DNA of 64,000 bases from Mycolicibacterium porcinum (lineage in GTDB: Bacteria; Actinomycetota; Actinomycetes; Mycobacteriales; Mycobacteriaceae), in NCBI GenBank assembly GCA_002086835.1, contig MVIG01000002.1, positions 186,001 to 250,000 of the forward strand. Direction: 5' to 3'. The translations under genes were made by a program, and so were the position numbers. Positions 31,604-40,336 of the stretch are shown piece by piece (the first letter of the stretch is position 1; the number at the start of each line of letters is the position of its first letter). Below the pieces are notes generated by a model. The model was not told the DNA's origin. It did no database searches and worked only from the letters and a program-made list of their open reading frames with translations.

Positions 31604-33251
31604 CGGATCTCCGGTACTGGTCGGCAAGCTGGATCGCGGTCAGCATGGCGACCAGCGGTCTGTCGCAGACCACGTCGGTTCGGCCGCTTGCCAATGCGTC
31701 GCGCACCTCGGCCGTGTCCGCGTCGGTGAGCACCGGATGTGTACCGGTGGCATGGGCCCGCAAGGGGCTGACGCTGTGGGCGAGTGCGGCCAGCGCAGTG
31801 AGGTCGGGGTGGTCGCGCTCGGACCACGCCGTCAACTTCAGGGCGCCTTCCCGCACCTCCCCCTCGCCTCCGTCGACCGTGACCACCTTGCCATCGAGAG
31901 CGGCGGCCACGCCTGCGCCACAACCCACCACGGCAGGTCGGCCGAGTTCGCGGCTCACCACGGCGGCATGGGAGGTGGTGCCGTCGAGTTCTGTGACGAT
32001 GGCGCGGGAGGCCATCATCCCGGCGACGTCATCCGGGCTGGTCGAGGTGCGGACCAGGATCACGTCCTCACCTGCGTCGGCGGCATCGAGCGCGTCATCG
32101 ATGTCTACATAGGCCGTGCCCGATGCGATGCCCGGGCCGGCCGGCAAACCACTGGCCAACAGCTTTGCCGCCAAACGTGTTTCGGGTTGAAGTGCGGGGG
32201 ACAGTAATGTGCGGACCTGCTCGGGGGTGACCCGTCGTACTGCTTCGGCGTCGTCGATGAGACCGGCGCCGCGGAACTTGAGCGCCAGGCGGACGGCGGC
32301 CTGCGGGGACCGCTTCGCCACACGGGTCTGCAGCAGCCACAGCCTGCCGGCCTCGACCGTGAACTCGATGTCCTGAACGTCACGATCCAGCTGTTCAAGT
32401 TGGTCCGCTGCCGCGATCAACTCGCTGAAGACCCGTGGCTGCGCGGCGCGCAACGCATCAAGTGGCAGGCAGTCGGAGGTGCCCGAGACCACGTCCTCGC
32501 CCTGGGCTCCGGGCAGCCATTCGCCCAGCGGTTCGTCGGCGCCTGTGGCCGGGTTACGGCTGAACAGGACCCCGGTGCCCGAGTCTTCGCCGAGGTTGCC
32601 GAACACCATCGCCTGCACCACCACCGCGGTACCCGCGTTGTCGGCCAGGCCCTGATGAGCGCGGTAGGCCTCGGCGCGCGGGCTGTGCCATGACGCCAAC
32701 ACTGCTTCGATGGCGCCGCGAAGCTGGACGAACGGGTCGTCTGGGATTACGGCGGATGCGTCCGCGCCGAGCACGATTCTGCGGTACATCGTCTGGAACC
32801 GGGAGCGGGTGTCGGCGGCGAATCCCGGTGGGGTGTGTGCGGCCAGTGACCTTTCGACCTCGTCGTCGAGTCCGAGGTCGAGCACCGTGTCCAGCATGCC
32901 CGGCATCGACTGCGCAGCACCCGACCGGACGCTGAGCAGCAGGGGCCGCGGGCCGTGGCCGAACGTACGTGAGGTCTCGGCCTCGAGCCGGCAGAGCTTG
33001 TCGAGCACGTCGGGCCATATGCGATCCAGGACGTCCTCATCACCTGCCATCAACGCCGCGCACACGTCGGTGGATACACAGAATGCAGGAGGTACGGGTA
33101 GCCCGAGGCCTCGCATCAGGTTGATGCCGAAGCCCTTGTTGCCGAGGGTGTTACGTGACCCACGCGCGCTACCGTCGAGCAGGACTACGTAGTCCTCGTC
33201 GAGATGCGGTACGGCGCCGACATCGGAGGTTGTCCCCGCATTCGGCCGCAT
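31593..33251 (-). CDS. PpdK-like protein: PEP/pyruvate-dikinase ATP-grasp plus swivelling His domain
   Basis: 552 residues. The ATP-grasp start NKGFGINLMRGLGLPVPPAF lies near 38-57, with the dikinase signature LLLSVRSGAAQSMPGMLDTV near 103-122. QDIEFTVEAGRLWLLQTR ends the nucleotide domain, and the swivelling domain carries ELDGTTSHAAVVSRELGRP with His428. The C-terminal PEP/pyruvate TIM barrel of full dikinases (about 870 residues) is missing. M. tuberculosis Rv1127c (PpdK) is similarly short. It can in principle move phosphate from ATP to its His, then to an acceptor that is not necessarily pyruvate. Its ATG abuts the stop of the LLM gene (TAA-ATG). Confidence 0.83.
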   Translation of the reverse strand: MRPNAGTTSDVGAVPHLDEDYVVLLDGSARGSRNTLGNKGFGINLMRGLGLPVPPAFCVSTDVCAALMAGDEDVLDRIWPDVLDKLCRLEAETSRTFGHGPRPLLLSVRSGAAQSMPGMLDTVLDLGLDDEVERSLAAHTPPGFAADTRSRFQTMYRRIVLGADASAVIPDDPFVQLRGAIEAVLASWHSPRAEAYRAHQGLADNAGTAVVVQAMVFGNLGEDSGTGVLFSRNPATGADEPLGEWLPGAQGEDVVSGTSDCLPLDALRAAQPRVFSELIAAADQLEQLDRDVQDIEFTVEAGRLWLLQTRVAKRSPQAAVRLALKFRGAGLIDDAEAVRRVTPEQVRTLLSPALQPETRLAAKLLASGLPAGPGIASGTAYVDIDDALDAADAGEDVILVRTSTSPDDVAGMMASRAIVTELDGTTSHAAVVSRELGRPAVVGCGAGVAAALDGKVVTVDGGEGEVREGALKLTAWSERDHPDLTALAALAHSVSPLRAHATGTHPVLTDADTAEVRDALASGRTDVVCDRPLVAMLTAIQLADQYRRSDDG

Positions 33252-34172
33252 TTATCCGACCTTGGGGATGATCTCCTCAGCCACCCACTGCATGTGGTCG
33301 AGGTAAGCGTTGAAGTCGTTCAAAGGTGGGGGATTGACCCAGGTGTCGGTGACGCCACGTTCGGCGAGCATGTTGCAGTTGTCGATGACCTGCTGAGCGC
33401 TCTGGCCGAATTGCGCGTTGGGGTCATCGACTATGGCGTGCTGCTGGCCGATGGACAACACCGCGAGGCTGTAGAACACCGAGAAGGGCCGGTCATCGAA
33501 ACCCGGTTGGGACCGCAGGTAGTCCAGCTTGGCGGGTAGCTCGTCGGGTTTGGTCAGCCACGGCGCCCAGCCATCGCCGAAGCGGGCCGCCCGGCGCAGT
33601 ACCGCATCGGCGTCTCCACCCATCCACAACATCGGATGGGGTCTGGAAATCGGCTTGGGGCCGAAGGCGATGTCGTCGAATGTGACGAACTCTCCGTCGA
33701 AACTCGGTGAATCGTTGTGCCACAACTCAAACATGGCTTCGAGGTACTCGTCGGTCATCCGGCCCCGCTTGTTGAAGGGGACGCCGATGGCATCGTATTC
33801 CTCCTTGAGCCAGCCGACGCCGACGGTGGTCTGCGCGCGACCGCCGCTGAACCAGTCGAGCGTCGCGATCTGCTTCGCGGCGACGATCGGGTTGTGCAAC
33901 GGGAGGATGGTGACCATCGACCCGATGGTGATGGTCGACGTGGCACCGGCAATATAGGCCTGCGCGGTGGTCGCGTCGAAATAGTGATCCCCGGAGAGTT
34001 CGACATGGGATGCCGGGGTGAAGAAGTGCTCGGGCAGGAAGACCATCGAGTAGCCCAACTCTTCGGCCCGCTGCGCCACGTGGGCGATATCCCGCCCGCC
34101 CAGGTCGTGCTCCCAGGGTTGGGTGATGGCGGCCACGTGCATGCAGTTGGGCAGATAGACAGTGAATCGCAT
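33252..34172 (-). CDS. LLM class, probably F420-dependent, oxidoreductase
   Basis: 306 residues from ATG 34172, behind GGGAG. Bacterial luciferase-like TIM barrel: MVFLPEHFFTPASHVELSGD, TITIGSMVTILPLHNPIVAA, LDWFSGGRAQTTVGVGWLKE and PHPMLWMGGDADAVLRRAAR, followed by GDGWAPW. This layout is that of F420-dependent mycobacterial LLM proteins rather than two-component FMN monooxygenases. Hydride transfer to or from an alcohol, ketone or enoyl group is likely. First gene of the operon leading into the PpdK-like protein and the HTH gene, with site A5 84 bp upstream. Confidence 0.88.
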   Translation of the reverse strand: MRFTVYLPNCMHVAAITQPWEHDLGGRDIAHVAQRAEELGYSMVFLPEHFFTPASHVELSGDHYFDATTAQAYIAGATSTITIGSMVTILPLHNPIVAAKQIATLDWFSGGRAQTTVGVGWLKEEYDAIGVPFNKRGRMTDEYLEAMFELWHNDSPSFDGEFVTFDDIAFGPKPISRPHPMLWMGGDADAVLRRAARFGDGWAPWLTKPDELPAKLDYLRSQPGFDDRPFSVFYSLAVLSIGQQHAIVDDPNAQFGQSAQQVIDNCNMLAERGVTDTWVNPPPLNDFNAYLDHMQWVAEEIIPKVG

Positions 34173-34256
34173 TGCCAGGCTCCCAGTTTCGATTTGAACA
34201 ACACTGCAGGGCACGTACCACCGCCGCCACGCTCGGATCCGTGTCTCAGAACGCTA

Positions 34257-34272
34257 TGGCAGTTGACTGTCA
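34257..34272. promoter_or_regulatory. Operator motif A, site A5
   Basis: TGGCAGTTGACTGTCA, followed by CAGTCAAC as in A3. It lies between the divergent LLM (34172) and acyl-CoA synthetase (34322) genes, with the TGGC end towards the LLM gene. Confidence 0.72.
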
Positions 34273-34321
34273 CAGTCAACCGTCGAGGCCCCTTGATGGT
34301 CGGCACGGGTACAGAAAGCGC

Positions 34322-35938
34322 ATGATGTCTGGCATGGAAGTTGTCCCGGCCCGGTTTGACCACGCCGTTCTGGGTGACCGGTGGTACCGCGAGGGTTGGT
34401 ACTCCGAGCGCACCCTCATCGACGCCCTGGCGTTCGGGGCAGCCGAACATGGTGATGTTCCTGTGGTTTTCGTCGCCGACGGTGTCGAAACCACCACGAC
34501 GCCGGTGGAAATCCTGCGGCAGTCGCAGGAGGTAGCCGCCGGCCTGCAGCGGCTGGGTGTCGGAGTCGGTGATGCGGTAGCGGTGCAGTTGACCAACCGG
34601 CTGGAGTGCGCCGTCGCTTACGAGGCAGTGTTGATGTGCGGAGCCACCCTGGTACCGATCATCCACATTTACGGTCCCAGCGAGGTGGGGTTCATATTGG
34701 CCGAGTCGGGGGCAAAGGTGCTGATCATGCCCGCCCGGTTCCGGTCAGTGTGCTACCTCGACCGGGTAGGCGAGTTCTCGACGATTCCCACGCTGCAACA
34801 GGTGGTGGTTGTCGACGCAGCACCCGGCGAGGGCTATCTGGCTTGGCCGCCACTGTCCGGTGACCAATACCGACGTCCAGCGCCGTCGGCCGATGACGTC
34901 GCAGTATTGATCTACACCTCAGGCACCACTTCGGCTCCCAAAGGGGTTCAGCACAGCCACAATTCGATGCTCGCCGAGCAACAGACCCTGCCCGACCTCG
35001 TGAGTCGAGGCGACGACGTGGTCCAGCTGGTTACCTTTCCGCCGGGCCATATCGCGGGGGTGGGAGCTCTACTGCGGCCGCTGATCTCCGGGGCATCCTC
35101 GGTCTTCATGGATGGTTGGGATCCCGCGACCGCCGTCGACTTGATCCACCGGCATCGGGTATCGGCCACTGCCGGTACGCCGTTCCACCTGGAAGGGTTG
35201 CTTGACCTCGGCGACACCGGTGAGAGGCTGGCCAGTCTGCGGGAATTCCTCGTCGGAGCGGCCACCGTTACAGAGGATCAAGGCCGGCGTGCGGCCGCAG
35301 CCGGAATCAATACCTACCGGTGTTACGGCTCCACCGAGCAGCCCACCATTACCGCAGCCCGGTCCTACGATGCGGCCCCGGCTCGGATGGGCACCGACGG
35401 GAAGCCGATGCGCGGCGTGACGGTGCGGATCGTCGGCCCGGACGGCAGTGAACAAGCGGCCGGTACCGACGGCGAGATTGTCACCCGGGGGCCGGACCAG
35501 TTCATCGGCTACCGAGACCCGGCTCTCAATGAGGCTGCGTTCACCGCCGACGGCTGGTTCCGAACCGGCGATCTGGGGCATCTGGACACCAACGGACGGT
35601 TGACCATCACCGACCGCATCAAAGACGTCATCATCCGCGCCGGTGAAACCATTTCCTCCGGACAGGTCGAGGACGTTCTCAACGCACATCCCGCGATCGC
35701 TGAGGGCGCCGCAGTCGCCGCGCCACATCCGCGCTACGGCGACGTGGTTGCCGCAGTGGTGGTCCTCAAGCCCGGAGCCGCAGTGGATCTCGACGAACTG
35801 CGTGACCATTTCGCCGCGTCGGGCCTCGCTAGACAGAAGACTCCGGAGCGGCTGGCGATCGTCGATGCGCTGCCCCGCACCTCGATGGGGAAAGTCCGCA
35901 AAGCCGAACTTCGCAGGGAGCACTTCGAGCGTCCGTGA
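34322..35938 (+). CDS. Acyl-CoA synthetase / AMP-dependent ligase
   Basis: 538 residues from ATG 34322; 34325 and 34334 are also possible. AMP-binding motif LIYTSGTTSAPKGVQHSHNS near 198-217, YRCYGSTEQPT, GWFRTGDLGHLD, ITDRIKDVIIRAGE, and the C-terminal catalytic Lys in PRTSMGKVRKAELR. It activates a carboxylic acid to its CoA thioester at the expense of ATP, feeding the tandem dehydrogenase at 37030. The frame is open back to 34172, but that stretch contains operator A5 and lacks family features. Confidence 0.9.
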   Translation: MMSGMEVVPARFDHAVLGDRWYREGWYSERTLIDALAFGAAEHGDVPVVFVADGVETTTTPVEILRQSQEVAAGLQRLGVGVGDAVAVQLTNRLECAVAYEAVLMCGATLVPIIHIYGPSEVGFILAESGAKVLIMPARFRSVCYLDRVGEFSTIPTLQQVVVVDAAPGEGYLAWPPLSGDQYRRPAPSADDVAVLIYTSGTTSAPKGVQHSHNSMLAEQQTLPDLVSRGDDVVQLVTFPPGHIAGVGALLRPLISGASSVFMDGWDPATAVDLIHRHRVSATAGTPFHLEGLLDLGDTGERLASLREFLVGAATVTEDQGRRAAAAGINTYRCYGSTEQPTITAARSYDAAPARMGTDGKPMRGVTVRIVGPDGSEQAAGTDGEIVTRGPDQFIGYRDPALNEAAFTADGWFRTGDLGHLDTNGRLTITDRIKDVIIRAGETISSGQVEDVLNAHPAIAEGAAVAAPHPRYGDVVAAVVVLKPGAAVDLDELRDHFAASGLARQKTPERLAIVDALPRTSMGKVRKAELRREHFERP

Positions 35939-35979
35939 CGAGGTGTTCGTCGCCGCCGAGGGCTGCGGTCAGTCGTTGA

Positions 35980-36001
35980 CTATGACAGTCAACTGTCATA
36001 G
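35980..36001. promoter_or_regulatory. Operator motif A, site A6 (perfect 10-bp arms)
   Basis: Arms CTATGACAGT (35980-35989) and ACTGTCATAG (35992-36001) around CA. It ends 41 bp before the ATG of the first gene of a five-gene operon. Confidence 0.82.
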
Positions 36002-36042
36002 TGTCGCTGGTAGCACTGGCCGACCCGAAAGGCGTGTTTTCA

Positions 36043-36408
36043 ATGGCTTCAAACCTCTTCGTTGTGCTGACCAACCCGATCGAGGGTGAGGACACGGCAT
36101 TCAACAAGTGGTACGACACGCAGCATCTGCCAGAGGTCCTGGACGTTCCCGGGGTCGTGGCGGCCCAGCGGTATGACATCGCAGAACTGACGGTCCCGGA
36201 TGACCAGGATCTGCCGGCGCAGCTACCGCCGGCCACGCACCGCTACATGGTGATCTACGAACTGGACGGCGAACCGGAGTCGGTGATGGCGGAGTTCCTG
36301 AAACGGGTCATGGCGGGCACCCTCACGCTGGGGGAATGGCTGGATCTGAGCACCGTTTCTCTCACTGGATGGACACCGCGTGGTGAACGTGTAGCGGCGT
36401 CGCGCTGA
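36043..36408 (+). CDS. Dimeric alpha/beta-barrel (EthD-like) protein
   Basis: 121 residues from ATG 36043. The frame is open from GTG 36001 (135 residues), which touches the operator. FVVLTNPIEGEDTAFNKWYD, then TQHLPEVLDVPGVVAAQRYD and MVIYELDG, match small ferredoxin-like-fold proteins of the EthD/DUF4286 kind that accompany catabolic oxygenase or dehydratase genes. No catalytic residue can be named. First gene of the operon 36043-40758. Confidence 0.72.
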   Translation: MASNLFVVLTNPIEGEDTAFNKWYDTQHLPEVLDVPGVVAAQRYDIAELTVPDDQDLPAQLPPATHRYMVIYELDGEPESVMAEFLKRVMAGTLTLGEWLDLSTVSLTGWTPRGERVAASR

Positions 36409-37016
36409 TGGGAGACCTGCTTACCGGTATTGCGGCGCAACGCGCGTGCCGGCGCTTCGATCCGACCGGAGCTGTGCCCGACGCAGACATCGAGCAGATG
36501 CTCACCGCAGCCGTCCACGCACCGAGCGCGGAGAACACGCAGCCTTGGACATTCATCGTGGTCCGCGACGCGCAGAGTCGAAAACTGCTCGCAGATTGGT
36601 GGACTGAGACCTGGAACGGCGGCGGTGGTGACTTCGTCAAGCAGAGCCTTGACGACAAGGTGCTCGTTGCAGATCTCGAATACGGGTTCGCCAAAGGCGG
36701 ATTCGCAGCAGCGCCGGTCGTCGTGGTGGTGTGCGCCGATATCGAGCGGGTCGCCGAGATCCATGCACCGTCTTCGATCTACCCGGCCGTGCAGAACCTG
36801 CTGCTCGCCGCCAACGACCTCGGTTACGGATCATGCCTGACCACCGGACTGACCACATTCGGCATCGACCGGGTGCGTGAACTGCTGGCGCTGCCCGCCA
36901 CCCTCAATCCGATGGCCGCGGTTTATGTGGGTCAACCCAGCAAGAAACTTTCACCGCCCCGTCGTCGCCCGGCCACGTCGGTGACCTACCGCGAGCGGTT
37001 CGGGACACCCTGGTGA
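36408..37016 (+). CDS. Nitroreductase family FMN oxidoreductase
   Basis: 202 residues; ATG overlaps the previous stop by one base (TGATG). RACRRFDPTGAVPDADIEQM is the FMN-binding N-terminus with the Arg motif, followed by HAPSAENTQPWTFIVVRD; SSIYPAVQNLLLAANDLGYG and the C-terminal FMN contact VYVGQPSKK complete the family. Members use NAD(P)H to reduce nitro groups, quinones or enones. Within an acyl-CoA operon, reduction of a conjugated ketone is plausible. Confidence 0.88.
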   Translation: MGDLLTGIAAQRACRRFDPTGAVPDADIEQMLTAAVHAPSAENTQPWTFIVVRDAQSRKLLADWWTETWNGGGGDFVKQSLDDKVLVADLEYGFAKGGFAAAPVVVVVCADIERVAEIHAPSSIYPAVQNLLLAANDLGYGSCLTTGLTTFGIDRVRELLALPATLNPMAAVYVGQPSKKLSPPRRRPATSVTYRERFGTPW

Positions 37017-37029
37017 CGAGAATGGAGAT

Positions 37030-39186
37030 ATGTCAATGGCATTGGCGATAGCCGAGGATCATCGCGCGCTCGCTGAGGTGGCCGGCGCGATGGTGGCCGG
37101 GCGCGGTGGCGTTGCCGGCGCCCGCCGGATTCTGCTCGGGCCTGACACCGTCGGAAGGTGGTGGACCGAAGACGGACTGTGGAAAGAAATCGTGTCCGCC
37201 GGGTGGCTCGGCCTACACATCGACGAGCAGTACGGCGGCCAGGGCTATGGACTGCCCGAGCTGACCATCGTGCTGGAGCAACTCGGACGCGCAGCAATCG
37301 GCGGCCCGTTCCTGCCCACTGTCGCAGTGTCGGCGGTGATCGCCGAAATCGGCACCGACGAGCAGCGCAGGCATTGGCTGCCCCAGCTGGCGTCCGGTGA
37401 CATTGTGGCCGGCATCGGCACCAAGAGTGATGCGGCTGTTGCAGATTCGCGCGTCACAGCCCTCGCGGTACCTACCCTGGCTGAGGCGGCCGCCGACGTG
37501 TTCCTTTTGCCGGTGGGCGATGATCTCGTGCTGGTCCGATCCGGTGACGGGGTGAGCACGCGGAATATCGATTCGGTCGACCTGCTCCTAAGGCCCGTCA
37601 CCGTGGTCAGCCTCGCGTCGGCTGAGATCGCTGAGGTGTTCCCCGGCGCTGCGGCGGCGGCCGCCCGCCTCATTCGCCTGCTGGCCGCAGCGGAGGCGGT
37701 CGGCGGACTCGGCGCCTGCACGGAGATGGCCACCGGGTATGCCGCGGCCCGTGAGCAGTTCGGCCGGCCCATCGGCTCTTTTCAGGCGGTCAAACATCAT
37801 TGCGCCAACATGCTGGTCGACACGGAGTTGGCGGTGGCAGCGACCTGGGACGCCGCCCGAGCCGAAGGCGCGGAGGCCGAACTGGCGGTGGGGATGGCCG
37901 CCGGGCACGCCCTGGCCGCCTACCAGCGGGTGGCGCTGCTGAACGTCCAGGTACACGGCGGGATCGGCTACACCTGGGAACACGACGCCCACCTCTATGT
38001 CAGGCGGGCGACGGTGCTGCAGACCTTTGCGGGTGACCAGGAGGCGCTGCGCGACCGGGTTGTCGAGTTGCAGGTCCACGGAGTGCGGCGGGGTCACTCC
38101 GTGGACCTGCCCCCCGAGGCCGAGCAGTACCGGCAGGCGGCGAACGACTTCCGCGCCGAAGTCGAGGCTGCCGACGCCGAGAGCGCCCAGAAGCTCTGGG
38201 CGCGCAGTGGATACCTGCAGCCCCACTGGCCCGAACCATACGGTCGCAACGCCGACAGCACCGAGCAGTTGATTATCGAGGAAGTTCTCGATGGCGTCGA
38301 CAAACCCAGCCTCGGCCTCGGCGAATGGGTGGTGCCGACGCTGCTGCAGCATGGCAGCGCCGAACAGATCGAGCGGCTGATGTGGCCGAGCCTGGAGGGC
38401 GAGGTGCGGTGGTGTCAGCTCTTCAGCGAGCCCGGCGCCGGATCCGATGCCGCGGCGGTGGCCACCAAAGGCCGCCGCGTCGACGGTGGCTGGGTGGTAA
38501 CGGGTCAGAAGGTGTGGACCAGCGATGCGGTGAACTGCCAGCGTGGACTCGCCACCGTGCGTACCGATCCAGATGTCCCCAAACACAAGGGCATCACCGC
38601 GATGGTGATCGACCTTGCCGATCCGGCGGTGCAGATCCGCCCGCTCACCGAAATCACCGGTGAGACGTTGTTCAACGAGGTCTTTTTCGATGACGTGTTC
38701 GTCCCCGATCGCGATGTGGTCGGCGCGGTGAACGCGGGCTGGGGCGTGGCGATGGCGGCGTTCGGCAACGAACGCGTATCGATAGGCGGTGGGTCCGTCA
38801 CGATGACTGCCGACGCGTTGATCGATCTGCTGACAGCGCACCGCCCTGGTGACACTGGCCTGGCGCGCGACGTCGGTGCGCTGCTGATCGAGGCATACAC
38901 GCTGGCGGCGTTGAACCTGCGGCAGGCCGCCCGGGCGGTCTTCGACTCCGGACCCGGCATCGAGGGCAACATTGCCAAGCTCTTCGGTGCCGAACACGCC
39001 CAAAGGGTCGCTGAACTCGCGCTGCGACTTGCCGGACCGGCCATCCTTATCGGCGAGGAGCCCGCCGTCGTGCACGACTACCTGTTCAGCAGGTGCCTGA
39101 CGATTGCAGGCGGCACGTCGGAGATCGTCAGAAACCTCATCGCAGAACGCATTCTCGGGTTGCCGCGCGATCCGGCGCCCAGGTAG
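37030..39186 (+). CDS. Tandem acyl-CoA dehydrogenase (two fused modules), paralogue of 14679
   Basis: 718 residues. Module 1: EQYGGQGYGLPELTIVLEQL, EQFGRPIGSFQAVKHH, HGGIGYTWEHDAHLYVRRA. Module 2: CQLFSEPGAGSDAAAV, VTGQKVWTSDAV, FNEVFFDDVFVPD, CLTIAGGTSEIVRNLIAERI. In module 2 the MCAD-type catalytic Glu position (IYEGT) reads IAGGT, so the base must be elsewhere or in module 1. The layout is that of mycobacterial FadE34-like enzymes for steroid-type side chains. A minus-strand frame of 582 codons runs through it and is a shadow. Near the middle of the operator A6 operon. Confidence 0.9.
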   Translation: MSMALAIAEDHRALAEVAGAMVAGRGGVAGARRILLGPDTVGRWWTEDGLWKEIVSAGWLGLHIDEQYGGQGYGLPELTIVLEQLGRAAIGGPFLPTVAVSAVIAEIGTDEQRRHWLPQLASGDIVAGIGTKSDAAVADSRVTALAVPTLAEAAADVFLLPVGDDLVLVRSGDGVSTRNIDSVDLLLRPVTVVSLASAEIAEVFPGAAAAAARLIRLLAAAEAVGGLGACTEMATGYAAAREQFGRPIGSFQAVKHHCANMLVDTELAVAATWDAARAEGAEAELAVGMAAGHALAAYQRVALLNVQVHGGIGYTWEHDAHLYVRRATVLQTFAGDQEALRDRVVELQVHGVRRGHSVDLPPEAEQYRQAANDFRAEVEAADAESAQKLWARSGYLQPHWPEPYGRNADSTEQLIIEEVLDGVDKPSLGLGEWVVPTLLQHGSAEQIERLMWPSLEGEVRWCQLFSEPGAGSDAAAVATKGRRVDGGWVVTGQKVWTSDAVNCQRGLATVRTDPDVPKHKGITAMVIDLADPAVQIRPLTEITGETLFNEVFFDDVFVPDRDVVGAVNAGWGVAMAAFGNERVSIGGGSVTMTADALIDLLTAHRPGDTGLARDVGALLIEAYTLAALNLRQAARAVFDSGPGIEGNIAKLFGAEHAQRVAELALRLAGPAILIGEEPAVVHDYLFSRCLTIAGGTSEIVRNLIAERILGLPRDPAPR

Positions 39187-39199
39187 ATCGGAGAACAAC

Positions 39200-40336
39200 A
39201 TGACCTGTGCCGTCGTCGGTATCGGACGCACGCAGTACTCACGCAAGTCCGGTCGCACCACCCGAGCGATGGCGGTGGCCGCGTGTCGTGACGCCATCGC
39301 CGATGCGGGTCTCACCCCTGCCGACGTCGACGGCATCTGTACCTACATGGCCAACGACTCCGAGCAGCCGATCTTCGTCGGCTGGGCACTGGGGATCGAC
39401 GAGTTGGCATGGGCCAACGCCATGTACGGCGGCGGGAACCTGGTGGCTGACCAGATCGCCACGGCCGCCGCCGTGATCGAGGCCGGGATGTGCAAGGCGG
39501 TGCTGGTATACCGCTCGCTCAACGGGCGTTCCGGCTATCGTTTCGGCCACATCGAAGGGCCGATGCAGGTGCCCCACCATGACCAGTTCGACACCGCATC
39601 GGGCTTCATGGTGCCCCCGCAGTGGTTCGCCATGTGGGCCCGCCGACATCAGCACGAATACGGTTCTACATCAGAGGATCTCGGCCAGATTGCCATCACT
39701 CAACGTGCACATGCCGGCCCCAACGACCACGCGCTGCGCCGCGAACCGCTGACCATGGACGACTACCTCGCCGCCCGGTGGATCAATGAGCCGTTCCGGG
39801 TGCTGGACTGCACGTCGGAAGTCGATGGCGCGGTGGCCATCCTGATCACCGGCGAGGACATCGCCCGGGACTGCAAGCAGGACCCGATGTGGCTGGTCGG
39901 ATCGTCGAACTCCCAGGGGGGAGCGGGCTGGACGGAATGGGACGATCCCACCGAGATGTATTCGCGCACCGCCGGTCCGAAGATCTGGGCGAGGACGGGC
40001 CTGACGCCGGACGATATGGATGTGGCGTGCATGTACGACTGCTTCACCTACACCGTGATGGCCACCATGGAGGGGTTCGGCTTCTGCGAGAAGGGTGAGG
40101 TGGGCAAGTTCTTCGCCACGGGTCGTGCCACCTATGGCGGCGACGTGGTGGTGAACCCACACGGGGGCCTGCTGTCCGAGGGGTATATCCACGGTCTCAA
40201 CCACCATTACGAGGCGGCGGTGCAGCTACGCCATGCCGCCGGCGTGCGTCAGGTCGACAACGCGCAACTGGCGCTGGTCACCGCGGGTGGGGGACCGTTC
40301 GGTGGGGCCAATGTCTACAGCAGGGAGAAACCATGA
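39200..40336 (+). CDS. Thiolase-like / lipid-transfer-protein-type acyltransferase
   Basis: 378 residues from ATG 39200, behind GGAG. N-terminal VVGIGRTQYSRKSGRTTRAM, then CRDAIADAGLTPADVDGICT; the catalytic area is MYGGGNLVADQIATAAAVIE, where the nucleophile Cys of true thiolases is not evident. PHGGLLSEGYIHGLNHHYEA supplies the conserved C-terminal His, and LALVTAGGGPFGGA closes. SCP2-thiolase-like proteins of this type pair with DUF35 proteins and act in retro-aldol or thiolytic side-chain cleavage (Ltp2/ChsH2-type complexes). It overlaps the following DUF35 gene by ATGA. Confidence 0.86.
   Translation: MTCAVVGIGRTQYSRKSGRTTRAMAVAACRDAIADAGLTPADVDGICTYMANDSEQPIFVGWALGIDELAWANAMYGGGNLVADQIATAAAVIEAGMCKAVLVYRSLNGRSGYRFGHIEGPMQVPHHDQFDTASGFMVPPQWFAMWARRHQHEYGSTSEDLGQIAITQRAHAGPNDHALRREPLTMDDYLAARWINEPFRVLDCTSEVDGAVAILITGEDIARDCKQDPMWLVGSSNSQGGAGWTEWDDPTEMYSRTAGPKIWARTGLTPDDMDVACMYDCFTYTVMATMEGFGFCEKGEVGKFFATGRATYGGDVVVNPHGGLLSEGYIHGLNHHYEAAVQLRHAAGVRQVDNAQLALVTAGGGPFGGANVYSREKP

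Noticed and set aside
34172-34321. N-terminal extension of the acyl-CoA synthetase
   Set aside because: It contains operator A5 and overlaps the start of the divergent LLM gene; the family N-terminus begins after 34322.
37588-39336. 582-codon open frame on the minus strand
   Set aside because: Lies wholly antisense to the tandem acyl-CoA dehydrogenase, whose motifs are unmistakable; the translation is rich in His/Arg/Gly with no fold signature. High GC makes such antisense frames common.
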